DNA of 64,000 nucleotides from Neodiprion pinetum. Taxonomy: Eukaryota; Arthropoda; Insecta; Hymenoptera; Diprionidae. The notes under the pieces were generated by a model. That model made no database searches, was not told the origin of the DNA, and saw nothing but the letters and a program-made list of their open reading frames with translations. Both the position numbers and the translations under genes were made by a program. The stretch lies in assembly GCF_021155775.2 (NCBI RefSeq), contig NC_060233.1:36363077-36427076 (forward strand). Direction: 5' to 3'. Below, piece after piece: positions 13,001 through 26,500 of this stretch. Position 1 is the first letter of the stretch; every line of letters starts with the position of its first letter.

Positions 13001-14860
13001 TCGGTTCTCAATTCGGGATCCAAGGTGAGAAAAACCCGCTCGCTTCTGCTTTTCTTCAAATAACAAGGACGTTTTTGTAAAAAATTATTGATGTGAATAT
13101 TTCAATCGGTGTATTTAATTAGTCAAGTCTCACTTTGATGTCGGTTTACTGTTCCAAGACAAGTAGAAATTGGATGAATGTGGATTGAGCGCCACTGTTT
13201 ACGCGCAGAGAGTGAGGTGAGAATCGGTCCAGGCGCATAACGCGCTGGTCTAGACTCCAGGCGACAATCCGAATTTGAAAACGGTACACAAAGGTGGGAC
13301 CGTAACGCCTTCCTGGGTTCGACGAAATTCGAGTGCACTCAAGTTTAAATTTTGTGACAATAATAAGCCAATATGTCCCTGGTAAAATTGTCATTTATTA
13401 GCAGCTGAATACCGGTTTTCCGTGCAGCCGGTTGGGCAAAGTACATTGATATAATAACAAACGTTCGGGAAAATGATTCTGGACTTTCGTGAGCAGGAAA
13501 ATAAGGGAAAATCAAATGAAAGCGATACACAACGTGTAAGCCGGATGTGTTGACACCGAATACCGACACGAAACGTATATAATGTGTAATAAATTGATAA
13601 TATTATAATTAATTAACTGTAATGAATTAATGTTGAGGATTTTTTTTATCCTCTTTCGTCTCTCGGTTATTTTTTCCATTCGTTTCCCTTCAAGGTTCAT
13701 TGCCTCGCGATGTGCGCGTACAGCGTTTGAATTTTCATCGAACTGCAGTTACGCAATTACTGTACCCGCGGAACAAATTGATCTGACAAAAGTAATTAAC
13801 TCAAGGATATCAGTGAACGTGTTCCGTCTGTACGGGCAAAGATATACCCGTATACCGTACGAATTTTTACACTGATTTCACATTCCAATCGGCTTTATCT
13901 CTGAAAGAGAGAACGTTCCTTGTTCCTTGTTGTAATTAAGACGGATCACTTGCAATTATCTGAAATCGCACGGAATATCCACAATTCGCCATTTACCGGC
14001 TACAGCCTGTGCGATGTGCATTCGCATTAATCTCTATTAACCAATCGACGAGTAAACAATTCTTGCTCCCAATTCCCCCTTCGCACTTATCGCCAAGCGC
14101 TTGGACGGTCGGTGAATCGAAAGTAACCGAAGATGGCGAAGAAACGTAAAACGAGCAAAGAGGAATGCTAAACTGCTGCTTTGGTCGAAGCGAAGGAGGT
14201 AGAGACGTAAAAACAAAGAACAAATAAAAGACTGATCAAATTCATCTAGACTTTTACTGTTTTCAGACTTGGGGATGAATCAAGGGGCTGGATGGAAAAG
14301 AAAATGCGTCGAAAAATATAGTGTTTTGTTGTGAATACTTGGGGAAAATTTCTGACAGAATTTCCAGAACTAGTAAAAGTCGATAATTTCATTTAAAACC
14401 CAGTCAGACGAGGGACAGAGTCATGCAATTTTTTCAGAATAAATCAAGTTTTGGCTCGCAGAGATTATATTGTAGAAATGAGTTTATTCACTATGCTTAT
14501 TCGCCTAATACATAGAAGAGAAAACGACGAGTTCGTTGCTACGTTAAACTTTTTTTTGTCAATTCAATCACGAGAAACGTAAGTCACGCACGTTAGTATA
14601 ACATGCTATAAACTAAAGTCATCTTGAAATAGATCTGTGGAACAAGGAACCAAAACAATTTGCTCCCCTTCTTTGAACACGCGAATTCCATATTCATTCG
14701 TTTCCATCCCGTCTTAATCTACTTCTGAAAATTCATAAACATCCGACGAACAATGAAATTATTCACAAACGCCACCTCGGTTGCGTTTAAAAGCTCGGGC
14801 CTCTTCTTCTGGGAGCGGCAAAAGAGGGCTACCGGGGATATTTCACACATTTGTCACAAC
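7061..14860. other. Non-coding DNA, no supported gene
   Basis: Alternating CpG-rich and AT-rich patches without a splice-bounded coding exon that I can defend. AT-rich islands lie near 7.5-7.95, 13.3-13.7 and 14.2-14.6 kb. A block at about 8020-8110 carries GGGATTA and TTAATTGCAATTAAT, resembling Bicoid/Otx-type and homeodomain-type motifs. A two-copy 13-bp tandem lies at about 10276-10301. Probably intron or intergenic regulatory DNA. Confidence 0.45.
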
Positions 14861-14961
14861 CGAGTAATGCCTGGTTTGGCGGCGCGGCAGCCAGCCCTGC
14901 AATCCCTTGCAATCCAGCTCGATCCCCCTGCTGGACTCTCTGCACCTGCCGCTCGGCGAAC
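14861..14961 (-). other. Possible minus-strand coding exon (weak candidate)
   Basis: On the minus strand, a good acceptor (pyrimidine-rich TTTTCTACCTCAG) ends at 14962. The next 101 bases can be read in one frame as a Gln/Ala/Gly-rich peptide containing GLQGIAGLAAAPPNQALL, before a poor donor (GTTGTG). The composition resembles the terminal exon at 547-675, and the phase (one base left over) can join an alternative start of that exon. Against this, all three minus frames are open here because the DNA is GC-rich, and the donor is weak. Treat it as a lead only. Confidence 0.15.
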
Positions 14962-15132
14962 CTGAGGTAGAAAACGCGGAGACCACAGCCATTCTTATTT
15001 GTTTGTTTCGGTCGCGTATCTTCCGCTCTAATCGCCTAAGCTAAAAACTCGCCGAATTGCGGAGGAATTTTCAGGCCAGAAGCACGAGAGTGGATCTTGA
15101 TAAAATCCCGCCGCCCCCCGAGAAGCCTATTT

Positions 15133-15171
15133 CCTCTCTCCGCTCTCTCTCTCTCTCTCTCTCTATCTCTC
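15133..15171. repeat. CT microsatellite
   Basis: A CT-dominated tract with a few interruptions (CG, TAT), about 39 bases, followed by pyrimidine-rich sequence. It could be a GA-binding factor site or simply a polymorphic microsatellite. Confidence 0.8.
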
Positions 15172-17528
15172 CTGTTTCGCTATTATTTTTATCTTCCTCC
15201 TCCGAGAAAGAAGGGAAAAGACAGTTAGAGACAGCGGAACGGGCGGAACGCGTCTCAGATGAAAACTCTCGATTGTGGCTTGCAGCGCGTCCAGAGAAAA
15301 GCAACCCTCTTGCCATCGCTTAGCTGCATAATGCACCGCTCAGAGTCGACGGTTTCGACTACCGGAATTTCAGGGCGGGTAAAATTCGACCGCAGTTTCA
15401 AGCGCGAAGACCCGCTTGTACAACGCTCGAATCGTTCCTGCGATATTTTTCGCGATTCGTAAGCGACTTGGTATAATAAAAGTGCAACCTTCCCAATTCG
15501 GCGTACAACAAAGTTGAACGAGGGTTCCTTTTATCCCTGGGAATATCTCGGCGGACATCTCGTAGAGCATCTTCTCGTCTGAAGAATGCCGAATAATTTG
15601 CTCCGGTTGTTTCTGTCGTCCGTCCCGCCGTTCGCCCCCTGTGGAAAGATAAGGAGGAACCGCAGCGGGTATTCGGCCTCTGGAATCCGACGGATTTGTT
15701 GCGATAAAGACGTGGAATTTCACGAACACATGACGCATCGGTCACACGCTAATTATTTCAGAGTAGGTGCTTGAATCCGCGGTGTTTCATCGAGACGAAT
15801 TACATTAATTGGAGGAAGTTTTTTTTTGACTTCTATATTTTGTTATAAACACGTTGTTGAGTTGTTCTTTTTTTATTTTTTTTTTTTTGCCAATTCTCAG
15901 TCTCTCGAAACTTGATGAAGTAGAAGAAGAAAGTGAAATAAATTGGTTCGGGGTGAACGGGAAACGTATGCTGCGGTCTGGATCCAGCTGATGGAATGTT
16001 TTTTTCCACCTATCGACGGACAAAACAGGGTGCGTGATTGAAAACTCTATCTGAATAAAATATCAGCCGCATCACGTCCCGCGAGCTTGTACCAATAAAG
16101 AAACGAGGCTAAATGGGAAAATAAACAATGGAACCTCGTTAACCAACTCGGATTTAAACTTTTCGAGGATACGGTAGATTGCCGCGTGAAATCTACTCTA
16201 AGAGATGAAAAGGACCCTCAGATTTGGGCCCGTTTACCTTACCGCACCGTGCCCCTTCTAGTTCTTCTCCGCTTTCTTTTTCGCCTGGGCCTTAGTTTCA
16301 TCATATCCTTGATAAATGGTTGGGCAACTTACGAACCTCTTCGAGAGGAGATGAAGAACCTGGTTTTATGTTTTCACGGTGAAACTATCTTCTTACACCG
16401 TCGAGAAAGTGAGAGAGAGAAAAACTCGGTTTGAACAAAGTGTTATAACCTCAGGAATAATCAGGTCTATTTTTGAAGGGCCATCAATGGATTCGAGCCT
16501 CGAATGGATCACGAAAGAAAAAAGCCTTCTTTTTAATTAGCGTCGAGACGTTGAGGCAGCTGCATTTTTCCTGATTCGCGGCCATCATCCCCATCCCGCA
16601 AAATCAGTACAGCGTGGAAAACTCGCGGAGACAGTCCGTCTCTTTGCTGGAACACCCCTAACACGACCAACGCTCAATCACAGTCTCGTCATCCGACGGT
16701 GTGGACCGCAGCCGAGGGGCAAAAGATTCATCAAAGTCTCACTCCCACGCAGAGCTCAGTGTCACGGATCGTCTGCGTAGAAACATTGCGCGAAGCCTAA
16801 GGTCGCAGCTGGTTTTTATCCCCAAGATTGATCGGCGCCCCTGATTGTTTCAGACGGCAGACGCTTCGCGGGAAGGAATTGAGAAAGACAAAAATGCGCT
16901 GCTGGACACTGCAGGGTGTTTAACCGGGGAGGGGAGGTTGAGGGGGACGGAGAAGGAAGACAGAGAGGAACTTTCTCTGTAAATTTTAATGAATTTTAAT
17001 GCGCAGGGGGGTTATTCGAAGAACCCTGCAACGGTGGGTTCGTATACCGACTCCATTACTTCCCCACTGTTCTCACCTTGCAGGTTGGTCAGTTTTGTTG
17101 TACGGTACGCAATGTATGGACTGTCGCATAACTTGTAATAACAGAGTTGTACAAAAGCTGCGGTGAAATGACGCTGCTGTTCTCGGTGTGAAGTTTTATT
17201 ATTTACTTTTTCGTCGTACCCCCAGCAGGAGCGCGTGATCGAAAGCGGTCGATCCTGTATTATAAGAGAGCAATTCGTATACAAATGCGATACTCGAGTG
17301 ACTGCAGTCCATAACAAAGCCATTCCGACCCGGACCAGTTCCTAAATCGTTATACCCACTCGTACCGTCGTCGTTTTTCCCCCCTACGAAGCAATCCCCA
17401 ACGACGCGAGCCCGCAGGGGTGAAAGTCTCCCCCTGCGATCGGCCTCAGACAAGGTGCTCGACTCCCATTTGGAAATCATCTTTTTCCGACTTGTATGCG
17501 CCGCGTCAAGTGTAACGGACTCGAGAGC

Positions 17529-17539
17529 GGGGGGGGGGG
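17529..17539 (+). repeat. G11 homopolymer followed by GA repeat
   Basis: Eleven consecutive G bases followed directly by AGAGAGAG. Likely length-variable, and prone to sequencing error. Confidence 0.85.
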
Positions 17540-18849
17540 AGAGAGAAGAATGTTTCGATGAGGGAACAATCGGGGGAAAGGCAAATGCAGCCGACAATCG
17601 GACGGAGATCTATTTGTCTAGTTCTTTCGCTGTGTTATAACAATTGTCCGGTTGATAATGCCGAGGGAAATATCATAATAATTGATGATTCAGCATGCAT
17701 GGCGTTTATGCGGCACGCAGACCGGGGAACGAGTTTGGTTCTTTAAGAGCCACAAGACGCAGAACCGTGGGGTAATATCAGCCTGACAAACGAGGTGTTT
17801 ATTCAAATAATTTCAACCCCAATTGAGCGCGATGTATGCCGACTCCCGGTTACCCACGTCACCCGTTTGCTGTTTGTTTTCTTTTTTCTTTTTTTGTGAC
17901 AAGTGTAACGAACGCCGAAGCCGCTCCGCGATCCCTGAGTTTCCACGCTTTTAGCCACTTGATGGATGTTCTATTTATGATGATCGAATGAAGCATCTCA
18001 ACCCCTCGATCGTTTCCGGAGCTAGAACAGATCGGCATTAGCATGTTAAGTTCATTATCGCATACTCCGTTCTCTTTTTTCCTGTAAGTCAAACCTCGGT
18101 ATGTAAAAAAAATTGCACTACGACGATGTGGGTATCAAGGTATTCATGGTTATACACACTTCGTATGTAAATTTATAATGGCAAGCCACGCACATGATGA
18201 GGTCGATGTAAAAAATAACGATCAGTTGATACACATTTGTGGAAAATTTGTCGACATAAGCAGTCAGCAGTGAAACACGATATTATATCTACCAGGACCG
18301 ACGTAAAAGCCTCGCCCATGTAGAGTTAAGAGGTAATGACTTTTGGTCGAGAGTTCACCTCATACCGAAGTAATTTATTGAGGTCTGGAGCCATTCTCGA
18401 GTCCGGTATATGTATGTATGAGCTTTAGTTATTCAAACAATAGCGCGGCCTGAGCTCGTTTGCGTCACATAAACTTCGGCGTTTGAAGACCGTGCAGCGG
18501 GGATTAACTTCGGAATGTCTAATTTTTATTCTGAATTTTTTTGAATTCCTGATCGCGGTGCGGTGACCACCTAGCGAGTGTGCGGAGGTACTCTACCGGT
18601 CGTGTATCTTTACATACAATGAAACAATCCTGCATATTTAACCAGAAATCGACGCGTGTTGTATTTTAAATATCCGTTATTACGTGAGTTGGACTCTGAG
18701 AAATTGCCTTCCCTAATTGACTGGTTTCGATTCAATTATAATTATTTTTCCCCGTAGTCTTGCACCGCGTACCCTTTACCCGGCATCAACGGCAGCGGTG
18801 ACAGAAAATTCTCTTATATGCTGCCGGATCGTCACCGATTCTTGCATAT

Positions 18850-19040
18850 TTAATTAGCCGGTAGTATAGTAGCATGTCTTTAAGTACCTTTTTTTCTCAC
18901 ATTTTATAATACCTCGACTCCTGCCTAATTAAGATGCCACTCAATTAAGCCGGGAATCATCCGCGGAGTGTCCGCCAGTCAAATTAACCATAATTAACGA
19001 TTCAATTATTTCCTAAATGGCTGGATATTATTAATGGCGC
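18850..19040. promoter_or_regulatory. Candidate enhancer: dense homeodomain-type ATTA cores
   Basis: At least eight TAATTA, AATTA or TTAAT cores lie within about 190 bases (for example around 18851, 18926, 18943, 18982, 18991, 19004 and 19027), separated by GC-rich spacers such as GCCGGGAATCATCCGCGG. Homeodomain proteins bind ATTA cores, and clusters of them are typical of developmental enhancers. AT richness alone can produce such motifs, so function is inferred. Confidence 0.25.
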
Positions 19041-22000
19041 GAATATATCACTCGGGACTGCTGCGCAAGTCCGTCTTGTACATACCTATGGGAAAAAGAG
19101 AAGAAACTATCAAATTTAATAAAACCACCGCGGTGACTTTGACGCGTAAAGTTGCGTGTCGCAACTAGGCGTTACCGGGGATGCAAAATCGGTGCGCCCA
19201 TTGCCGTTGGTTGGAAGTTGGGGAAAAAATCCTGGCCCCCCGTCCGCCGTCATTAAGCCTCATTTAGTATCCACACCTCATTACAATATTGCGGCATGCA
19301 ACCGCGCCGGCACACCGCGGATTCGGATTAATCAACAAAAAGCTGCTAACGACGACGCGTGATACTTACGCGACACGAAAAAACCGCAGCCTCTAACCCG
19401 AGGCACTCGTTCATGAACTCAACGCTTTTTGCTCGTCAATTCAAATGCCTTTTCCCCCCGTAGAATCGGCTACCTGTACAAGCCGGGGGTCCACGAAGCA
19501 CGAGAGAAGAGATGCTCAAACGGAAGCAGCCGTATCGGTCAAAGGGGTCTTTCAGACCTTTTTTCCGTCCAAGCTTTACGCCGTTTGTTGCTGGCTGCTA
19601 GACAAAAGTCCGCGACGTTCTCCTGCGGCACGGAAAAGTTTTAATCCGAGTAAATGAAGATCGCACCTTTACAAGCTCTTTGCTGACGTTTACGAATGAC
19701 CTCAATTAAACGGGTTTATCCGCGCCACCAGGGGGTCCCCGACGTCGAGAAGGAGCCATTCCTACATGACAACGTAAGATCCCCACGGGGTGACTCCACG
19801 CACCTAAACCCGGGGCCCCGTCGGCCAACCGCAGAGAATGCACAAAGCGGTCCTTCGGGCAGGGAAGGGTTGTGGTCAGTTGTTCCAGCCCAGAAACTGG
19901 GAACTGGCCGGTACTCTTCTCTCTAACACCGAGCTTAATTTATTCATCAAATAAAACGCAAGTGAACCGTTGGAAACGGTTCAAATTGACGACGGAACTC
20001 GGATAATATTTTAAGGTCCACGGTTATTTTTCCCAACAAGTTTACATTGCGATTGACTTTTCTGAGCATCAGACCAACGATGAAAAATTGTCATTTATTC
20101 GTTTTCACGCACCTAATGTCAAGTGCAGATGGCCTGCAGTAGACCAAAATGTGATTTATTAAGCCTAAAGCTCCTTTCACGTCACTACCGGATAATTATT
20201 CTGAACAAACCAATTTTTTCAGAATGTAATTCCAATCTCCATTTGTTCAAGTCGGTTGATACCAGTACCTTTAACCAGCTGAGAAAAAGAGATTGTTTCA
20301 AATCCCTCTTCCACGACTGTTGTTGCCTTGTAAGTGGAGGTATGTAGGCTGTACTGTTTAATACAAGCATATCCTGATGGATCTATAATACAGTAACTCT
20401 GCATTTGGCTGGCTAGCTTTGGGTTTGTAGCCGGTGGTGAGGAGCGAGAGGCTGCATATGCTATTGATGGAATGGTCACGGTGTTGATAATATGCAACGT
20501 TCATCAAGACTGGTATTGATCGAGTGAACCCAGCCCCGACGTAATAAGGCCCTTTGTGATCGACGAACGTATTTTAATAACACCGACAGGGTCGAAGATA
20601 CTCGGCTTCCTAAGTCTGACGTGAGTATAAACTGATCTGAGTTGGAGTAGGCTAGAAATAAAAAAAATTGTTCTTCGGGCAAATGGTTCAGACTGGTTTT
20701 AAATTCGGTGAGGTTGAAATATGTCTCATCATTTTTCTGCAGGTTGTAATAATATTCGAGGTGTTAATATCTAGTGATCTTTGCAGAGGACCGTCTTGTT
20801 TTTCCCTTTTATTTTTCATTCTTCTTGTTTTTCTCCTCAAACACCTATTACCTGCTTCAAACGAGAAGGGGTGGGGGAAAAAATTAAGTGGGAAACGCGG
20901 CCCTCTATATAATTCCTCGAATAGCATGTCAAAATGGCGCCCACGCGCCTCCGTATATTGTTAGCTTTTCATTATCGTCTCGTTTTTATTTCAACCGTCT
21001 TAGAAGAACCTTATTAAAGCGAGGGACTTGTTTGCATTGTCTAACATTATAACAACCAGCCAGCTGCTACGCGAGGAAATCAGAATTTCACATAGATACA
21101 GACATTGGTTGGGTAGAGGTTCTTCGCTTGCTCACAATTTCACTTGGGTGAAATAACCAACGCACACACGTACGCACACATACGATGGTCGATGATACGT
21201 AACGGTAAAACGATATCGTGAGCAACTATTTTTTACTTCACTGCACTATTGTTTTTTCTATATACTATATTCGTTTTCATACAGTCGTGGCTCTTTTGGA
21301 GATAAAAAATAGGCCGCTACGTGCCGCACAAAGAAGAATATTCCGGTTCATCATTCACGTCATACCTACTCTCCTTACACGTGCTCGATGTTTGCGATAG
21401 CGTCGTTAATGCAAACGATGATGGATAAAAGGCCGAGTCGTCTATATCCGTCCTCCGCAATACGTGCACATCCATCGATCCGTGCAACGCGACCCGCGTC
21501 TGTATTTCAGACAATTAAGTGTCCAGACACAGGATATCCTCCCACCTCGAACGCGCCCTGCATGTTTTTAGGCACAGAAATAGAATTTCCGCTTCTCCTC
21601 CACCGCGGTCTGCACTTGGCCCAGCGAAAATGCAAGATTCGCGCGCACTTGTCGCAGATTGTATAATTTTTCGTACCCAGAGACAGGCGTTATCAACAAC
21701 TGCAGATTGAACCCTCCGACTGGAAATCACTTCCTCCTCAGTCGACCCCTGGAATCGAGGTTGACAGGGCGAAGGGGAAATTGGCGCAAATCCTTCCTGT
21801 CGCAAACTGATGGGATATAATGCACGTACAGTGGACGGATGGACAAACGGACCGACGTTGATTGGAGGCGTTGCGCGTGTCAGGTTTGTCTAGACGCTGT
21901 CTCGTCAATATTATAATAGTAGTTCACAGTCTACGCGTCACTACAGGGACAATAATAATCGTGGTGCGTTTGACGTGATTTTAAGCCGCGATGAAACGAT

Positions 22001-22195
22001 CCTGCGGATGCTGGATGATCGATTAATTTTCCAAAACGATATCGCGGGACGGACGTAATCACAACGAGAAAGAATAGAAGGTCCGAACGATCTCCGGACC
22101 GCTGAAGCATATACCTATAGGTAGGTAAATTCGAGACCATCAACTCTTTAGTGGTGTTTCAAGGAACTATGAAACGAGTATCTCGAAGGTGCGTT

Positions 22196-22330
22196 TAGTG
22201 TCTATAAAAGCCGCGGAATTCCGTGATCAAATTGAATAACTTGGCCACAAACTTGTCGCCCGGTTTACGGCCCCTCGTTGTATATAACGTCATAACGTTT
22301 ATGGTAGCCAGTGTGTCAGTCTCCACGCTC
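22196..22330 (+). promoter_or_regulatory. Possible TATA-containing core promoter
   Basis: TATAAAAG occurs at 22203-22210, followed by GC-rich sequence. An initiator-like TCAGTC lies further downstream near 22316, too far for the usual spacing of about 30 bases. No exon follows that I can identify, so this may be a chance TATA match. Confidence 0.15.
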
Positions 22331-23230
22331 GTTGCTCGTGTATGGGTTGTGGGACTCGTCTAATACACTCGGTTTCACACGTGCGGTCAGTCTTCGGCTG
22401 CGCAGCTCGGCCGCTAGGTATAGAAACGTCACAATCGCGTATATGGGCACCGAGCAATAAAACTTCTTTCTCGGACCGTTTGCGTACATACCTACTAGCT
22501 GTCGCATCGAAGTATCGCTGTTTTTCTCAGCGACCACTATTCCTCGATCCGCGATCTCTGCCGAGATTCCCATGCGCTATCGCTTTGCCTGCACCGGCTC
22601 TTGCAGCTTCTACGAAAACGCAAAACGCAACTGTTCGCTGCTTCGACGGATTCGCCGCACGCTGCACGCGTCCCGGTAGAATAAAAATCTAGGTTCACAT
22701 TGCTTGCGATAACAGTGGGAGAGAATCGTCCCAAGTACGTTCAAGGTATCGGACAGCCGTATTCGGCGGTCTTGAAACCCCCCTAAAGCTCCGGGTGTCG
22801 ACGTTCTCGTGACTCGCCGTTGCCGTAATTTTTTGAACCCCGAGATCGGACGATTGTGAATGTGCAGTGGGAGCACAGAGATTGGAAAACCCGTGCATCA
22901 CTGCGAGGCAACTTTTATGAACATAGCATAGCCGCTAATCGAGTCAGGCCCAACAATAGACATGAGCAAAGACTCGGACGTATCGGGCTGCGAGTATAAC
23001 TTATGAGATCAAACTCACGAGAGGAGAGGAATAAAAAAAAACGTGGCTAGTAGGTAGTACGTGTCCTGTATATTGGTCGTCGCGGTGAGCTGCGGAGAAC
23101 GCTGCAGAGATCGATTAATCAGAAAAAGATCGATCCACATGGGATCCGTGAAGGCATTTCAACGCTCTCGAGACAAGAACGCGTGCTGCTCTTGGTTCTC
23201 TGTTTCGATTGCGCGAGTCGGTACATACGT

Positions 23231-23500
23231 GAGAGTATAAAAGGAGCGGGAGAGAGAGAGAGACCAAGATGAAAGGGGAAGAGAGAAGGAGAGGGGGAGG
23301 AGGATACATCGAGGGGCAAATAGAAGAGCAATATCTCTTCTGGAGAAGTCGGATGAAAGGCGCTGGCGGAGGAGGCGAAGAAGGCGAAGAAGGCGCAGAA
23401 GGCGAAGGAAGCTGCGGAGGCTCGAGAAAGACGGAGACGTGTACACAAGAGGAGAGGAGAGGAGAGGAAGAGAGAGGAGAGAGGATACACGACGGGTAAT
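23231..23500 (+). promoter_or_regulatory. TATA box followed by a long purine (GA/GGA/GAA) tract
   Basis: A strong TATA-like element (TATAAAAGG) lies at 23236-23244. About 250 bases of strand-asymmetric purine-rich sequence follow: (GA)n at 23251-23262, a GGCGAAGAA-type 9-bp repeat at about 23370-23412, and GGAGA pentamers at about 23450-23475. A 76-codon frame from 23269 has a Gly/Glu/Arg-rich low-complexity translation and is probably a consequence of the purine tract. The tract could form triplex DNA or bind GAGA-type factors. Whether transcription starts here is unknown. Confidence 0.25.
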
Positions 23501-26500
23501 CTATGCTGCTATCTCGTAGCGCGCGCGTGTCCAGCGAGATTCCCATCCGCCGCGTCGCTCGCGAGTCGAGGCCACCTGCCGTCTCCCATTCGATAGTGGG
23601 GGTCGGGATTTAGAATTCAGAATTCGGGGGCCCGCGGGTTCGGGACACCGCATCCTGGATGAAACCACCTTCCATCTCCACCGACGAGTGCGGATCTTTG
23701 AGAATCGCGGGAAGAAACTCGAAGGACCCTTAGGCGGCGCGACGGATCCTGGAATTGCGCGAATCGACCCAAGGTCTGAAAACCATTGTCAGATCTGTAA
23801 GGCAAAATTGCGCAGGGGTCTGAACCGATCGTGATGCGAAGTAGTGTAATAAGAACCGACTCGCTCGGACGCGTTTCGTGAAACTATTCGGCTTACTTGC
23901 AATAGCGATTTTTTCAGAAAGTCTGCCACGGAGAAGAGCGTAACCATGATTATTCGGCATGTCGTATGTCCTTGAATAATTTATTGAGTAATGGCCTGCG
24001 GCTGTTATTCCAATTGAAGAACAGAAGGACGGAGATTTCAGTGGTCCATTCACTGACCGGCTTTGCTATTCAAAGTGGCTCTTATACCACCACGGGACGC
24101 TTATTTCTCCCGAGGAGAGATACCTACTCAACTTGCAAATTGGCAGCAAACGCCGCGGGTAAACAGGCGTCCATGAGTGTACACATTTCCGCGGGACAAA
24201 CTCGATTGAATTGTATAATAACCTATAAAATATACATTGCGAAATAGCGATCGCGCTATATTCGTTCCTTCGTTCCTTCGTTCGCTCAGCAGATTATATT
24301 ATACCTCCGCGTATACCCGCGACATACGTTTTACGCGATTCAATTCCATTAACCGCCGATTTCTCATGCGGCAAAGACGCATGTATCGCAGATGCGGTAC
24401 CTCCGCCGCATTCCCGTCCCGTCGGAGACGTGAATGAAGCGCGGATGTAATATTCGTTGTAAATATTTATAAAACGTCGCGACGCAACGGATGCGCTGCG
24501 AGGTGGTTGTTTTGCCGGGGACGCAACGTTTATGATCTGATTACGGCATGCGAGTCGTCGAGGCCTTGCCGCTGAGCTTAATATAACTTTTCGCGCTCAG
24601 CGACGACGCCGGACGCGTTGAATTTCGGAAAACAACCGGACGTCGCCGGATCGCCGCTCGCCAGTCTGGGCAACTCCCAACTCCTCCGACATCTTTTTTC
24701 CCATTTGTAGCACGAGCTCGTGTGACACGGTCGCTTGAGCTCATTACATTTTTCTCCGCGGCTGATCGTCTCGTGCCTCCCCAACGAATCCTCGACGTAA
24801 CGTCCCTGCAGCGTCGCGACATCGCGATTACACGGACTACTGGCCGAGGAGAGAATCGTCCGGCGATATCTCAGGGCGCGTGCAGGACTCCGCTGGCAAG
24901 AACATCGTCGAGGCGGTCGATCTTCCGCCCGGTTCCCACAGGCTCCAGTCGACCGCGTCTTCGTCTCGTCCCCGATCGGATGTGCACTGCGGTTTTGTGG
25001 TGCTCCAAATGAGTCGTCGCCGATTCGTGGACGAACGATTCTACCATTTTTCATTCGCACGAACTTTGGTGCTATTTTACTTCTCGTGATTTTCTTGCTC
25101 CTCTCTTTTTGCCCCCAGACTTTTTTGGCTTCAGCACCTTCCACTGCCAGATGGCCGAGGCTACGCGGGAAAATGCGATACTCCGTGCCCGTGCAGTGTG
25201 TTATGTTAATCTTCAGCCGCATGAAAAAGGAAAGCGTCTCGAACCCTTCAACGCTGACTGATTGGCGTATGTAAATTTTTTAATGACGGATCAGCCCGGG
25301 CTGTTGGCAGACGTGTGACGTCATGCTGGGCCCGAATATCGAAGCAGTTTTGATGAATACGAGAAGGTTAGCTCTTCTCCCCGAGGGCATTAGGCCCACT
25401 GCAGGTCCCTGCGACGGGGCCCCGAAGCAGTGAAAGAAGCGCTCATCTATCAATATTATACCCACTCGCCGTGAGACGAACAGAGTGCGGAGGGAGCTGT
25501 TTTTATTAATAATTTTCATGAATTTCAATGGTATCTAACGCGAAAAAGTCGAGACGATCCCTTCGTGGCCGTTCAAGTTTGGCCAAAGCTGGCACCGATG
25601 CTCCGGCCTGTCGGATTCGGCCCTGCGGAGGAAAGAGAAAAGAGCTTCGGATCGTAACACGGGGAATGAAGTAAGATAATAAGATAATTATTATTTTCAG
25701 TTTACGAGACAACGAGCCGTGTAGACAACACTACGGTCCCCGTCCGCGGTAACGCGCTATCGCGAGATCAGGGCCATTGTGATGCCCCATGGCCATCTTT
25801 TATTCCGAACATGAGAGTTATCAGGTCTCATACAACGGCGCTCCTCCTCTGCCGACTTGTGAATATATATCATCTCCGATAAAATCGAGTTGCGCGGGTC
25901 AAGAATCTCATACCCGGATACTCGTGTGCGATCCAACAGAGAGACTTCTTCAACCGACTAGATGAAGTATCCGCCCTGCGCTAATTCGGTCAATTATTCA
26001 CACCAATTACTCCATACAAGTCTCGATTAAACCGATGTAAGTCGTAAATAGACGCGCCTGTCCTCGTACCGAGTCTCTCAACTCGACGCTGACTGCGGCA
26101 GGTGAGATCTGCTCCCCTTATCGTGTCCGTCTTTGTCATTGGGTTATACACACGCGATGATCGTTGCTTCTCGTCGACTCGAACTTTACATAAATACATA
26201 TTTCTGTGTCACACGCTTCTATCTTATACCTACGAATGGGATGAGGATATTTTTACGCAGCAAAATACAAGAATTTTATCCATTCAGATGACAGCGGTCG
26301 CATACCTAAAACTCTTACATGCGAAGCGGCTGGTCTCATGCCATACAGCTGGATGCGGCTGATTGTGGTTATTTTGACTCTTGAGTACAAATATTTATCT
26401 TCATCCCTCCGCGCATTCACACACCACATGTGGTATTAAAACCCCCCGATCATTTTATTGGTAAAGGCATTAATCTTGATCAGGAAAGTTTGAACGCATA

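Larger units (their letters stand above)
14962..22195. other. Non-coding DNA, no supported gene
   Basis: No recognisable coding exon on either strand. It includes a CT microsatellite (15133-15171), a G11 run (17529-17539) and an AT-rich block with many ATTA cores (18850-19040), each listed separately. AT-rich sequence at 20.0-20.7 kb shows no terminal repeats. Confidence 0.45.

Noticed and set aside
24578..25222. 214-codon minus-strand open frame
   Set aside because: Arg/Ser/Cys-rich mixed composition, no recognisable family, no splice context, and opposite-strand frames are open as well.
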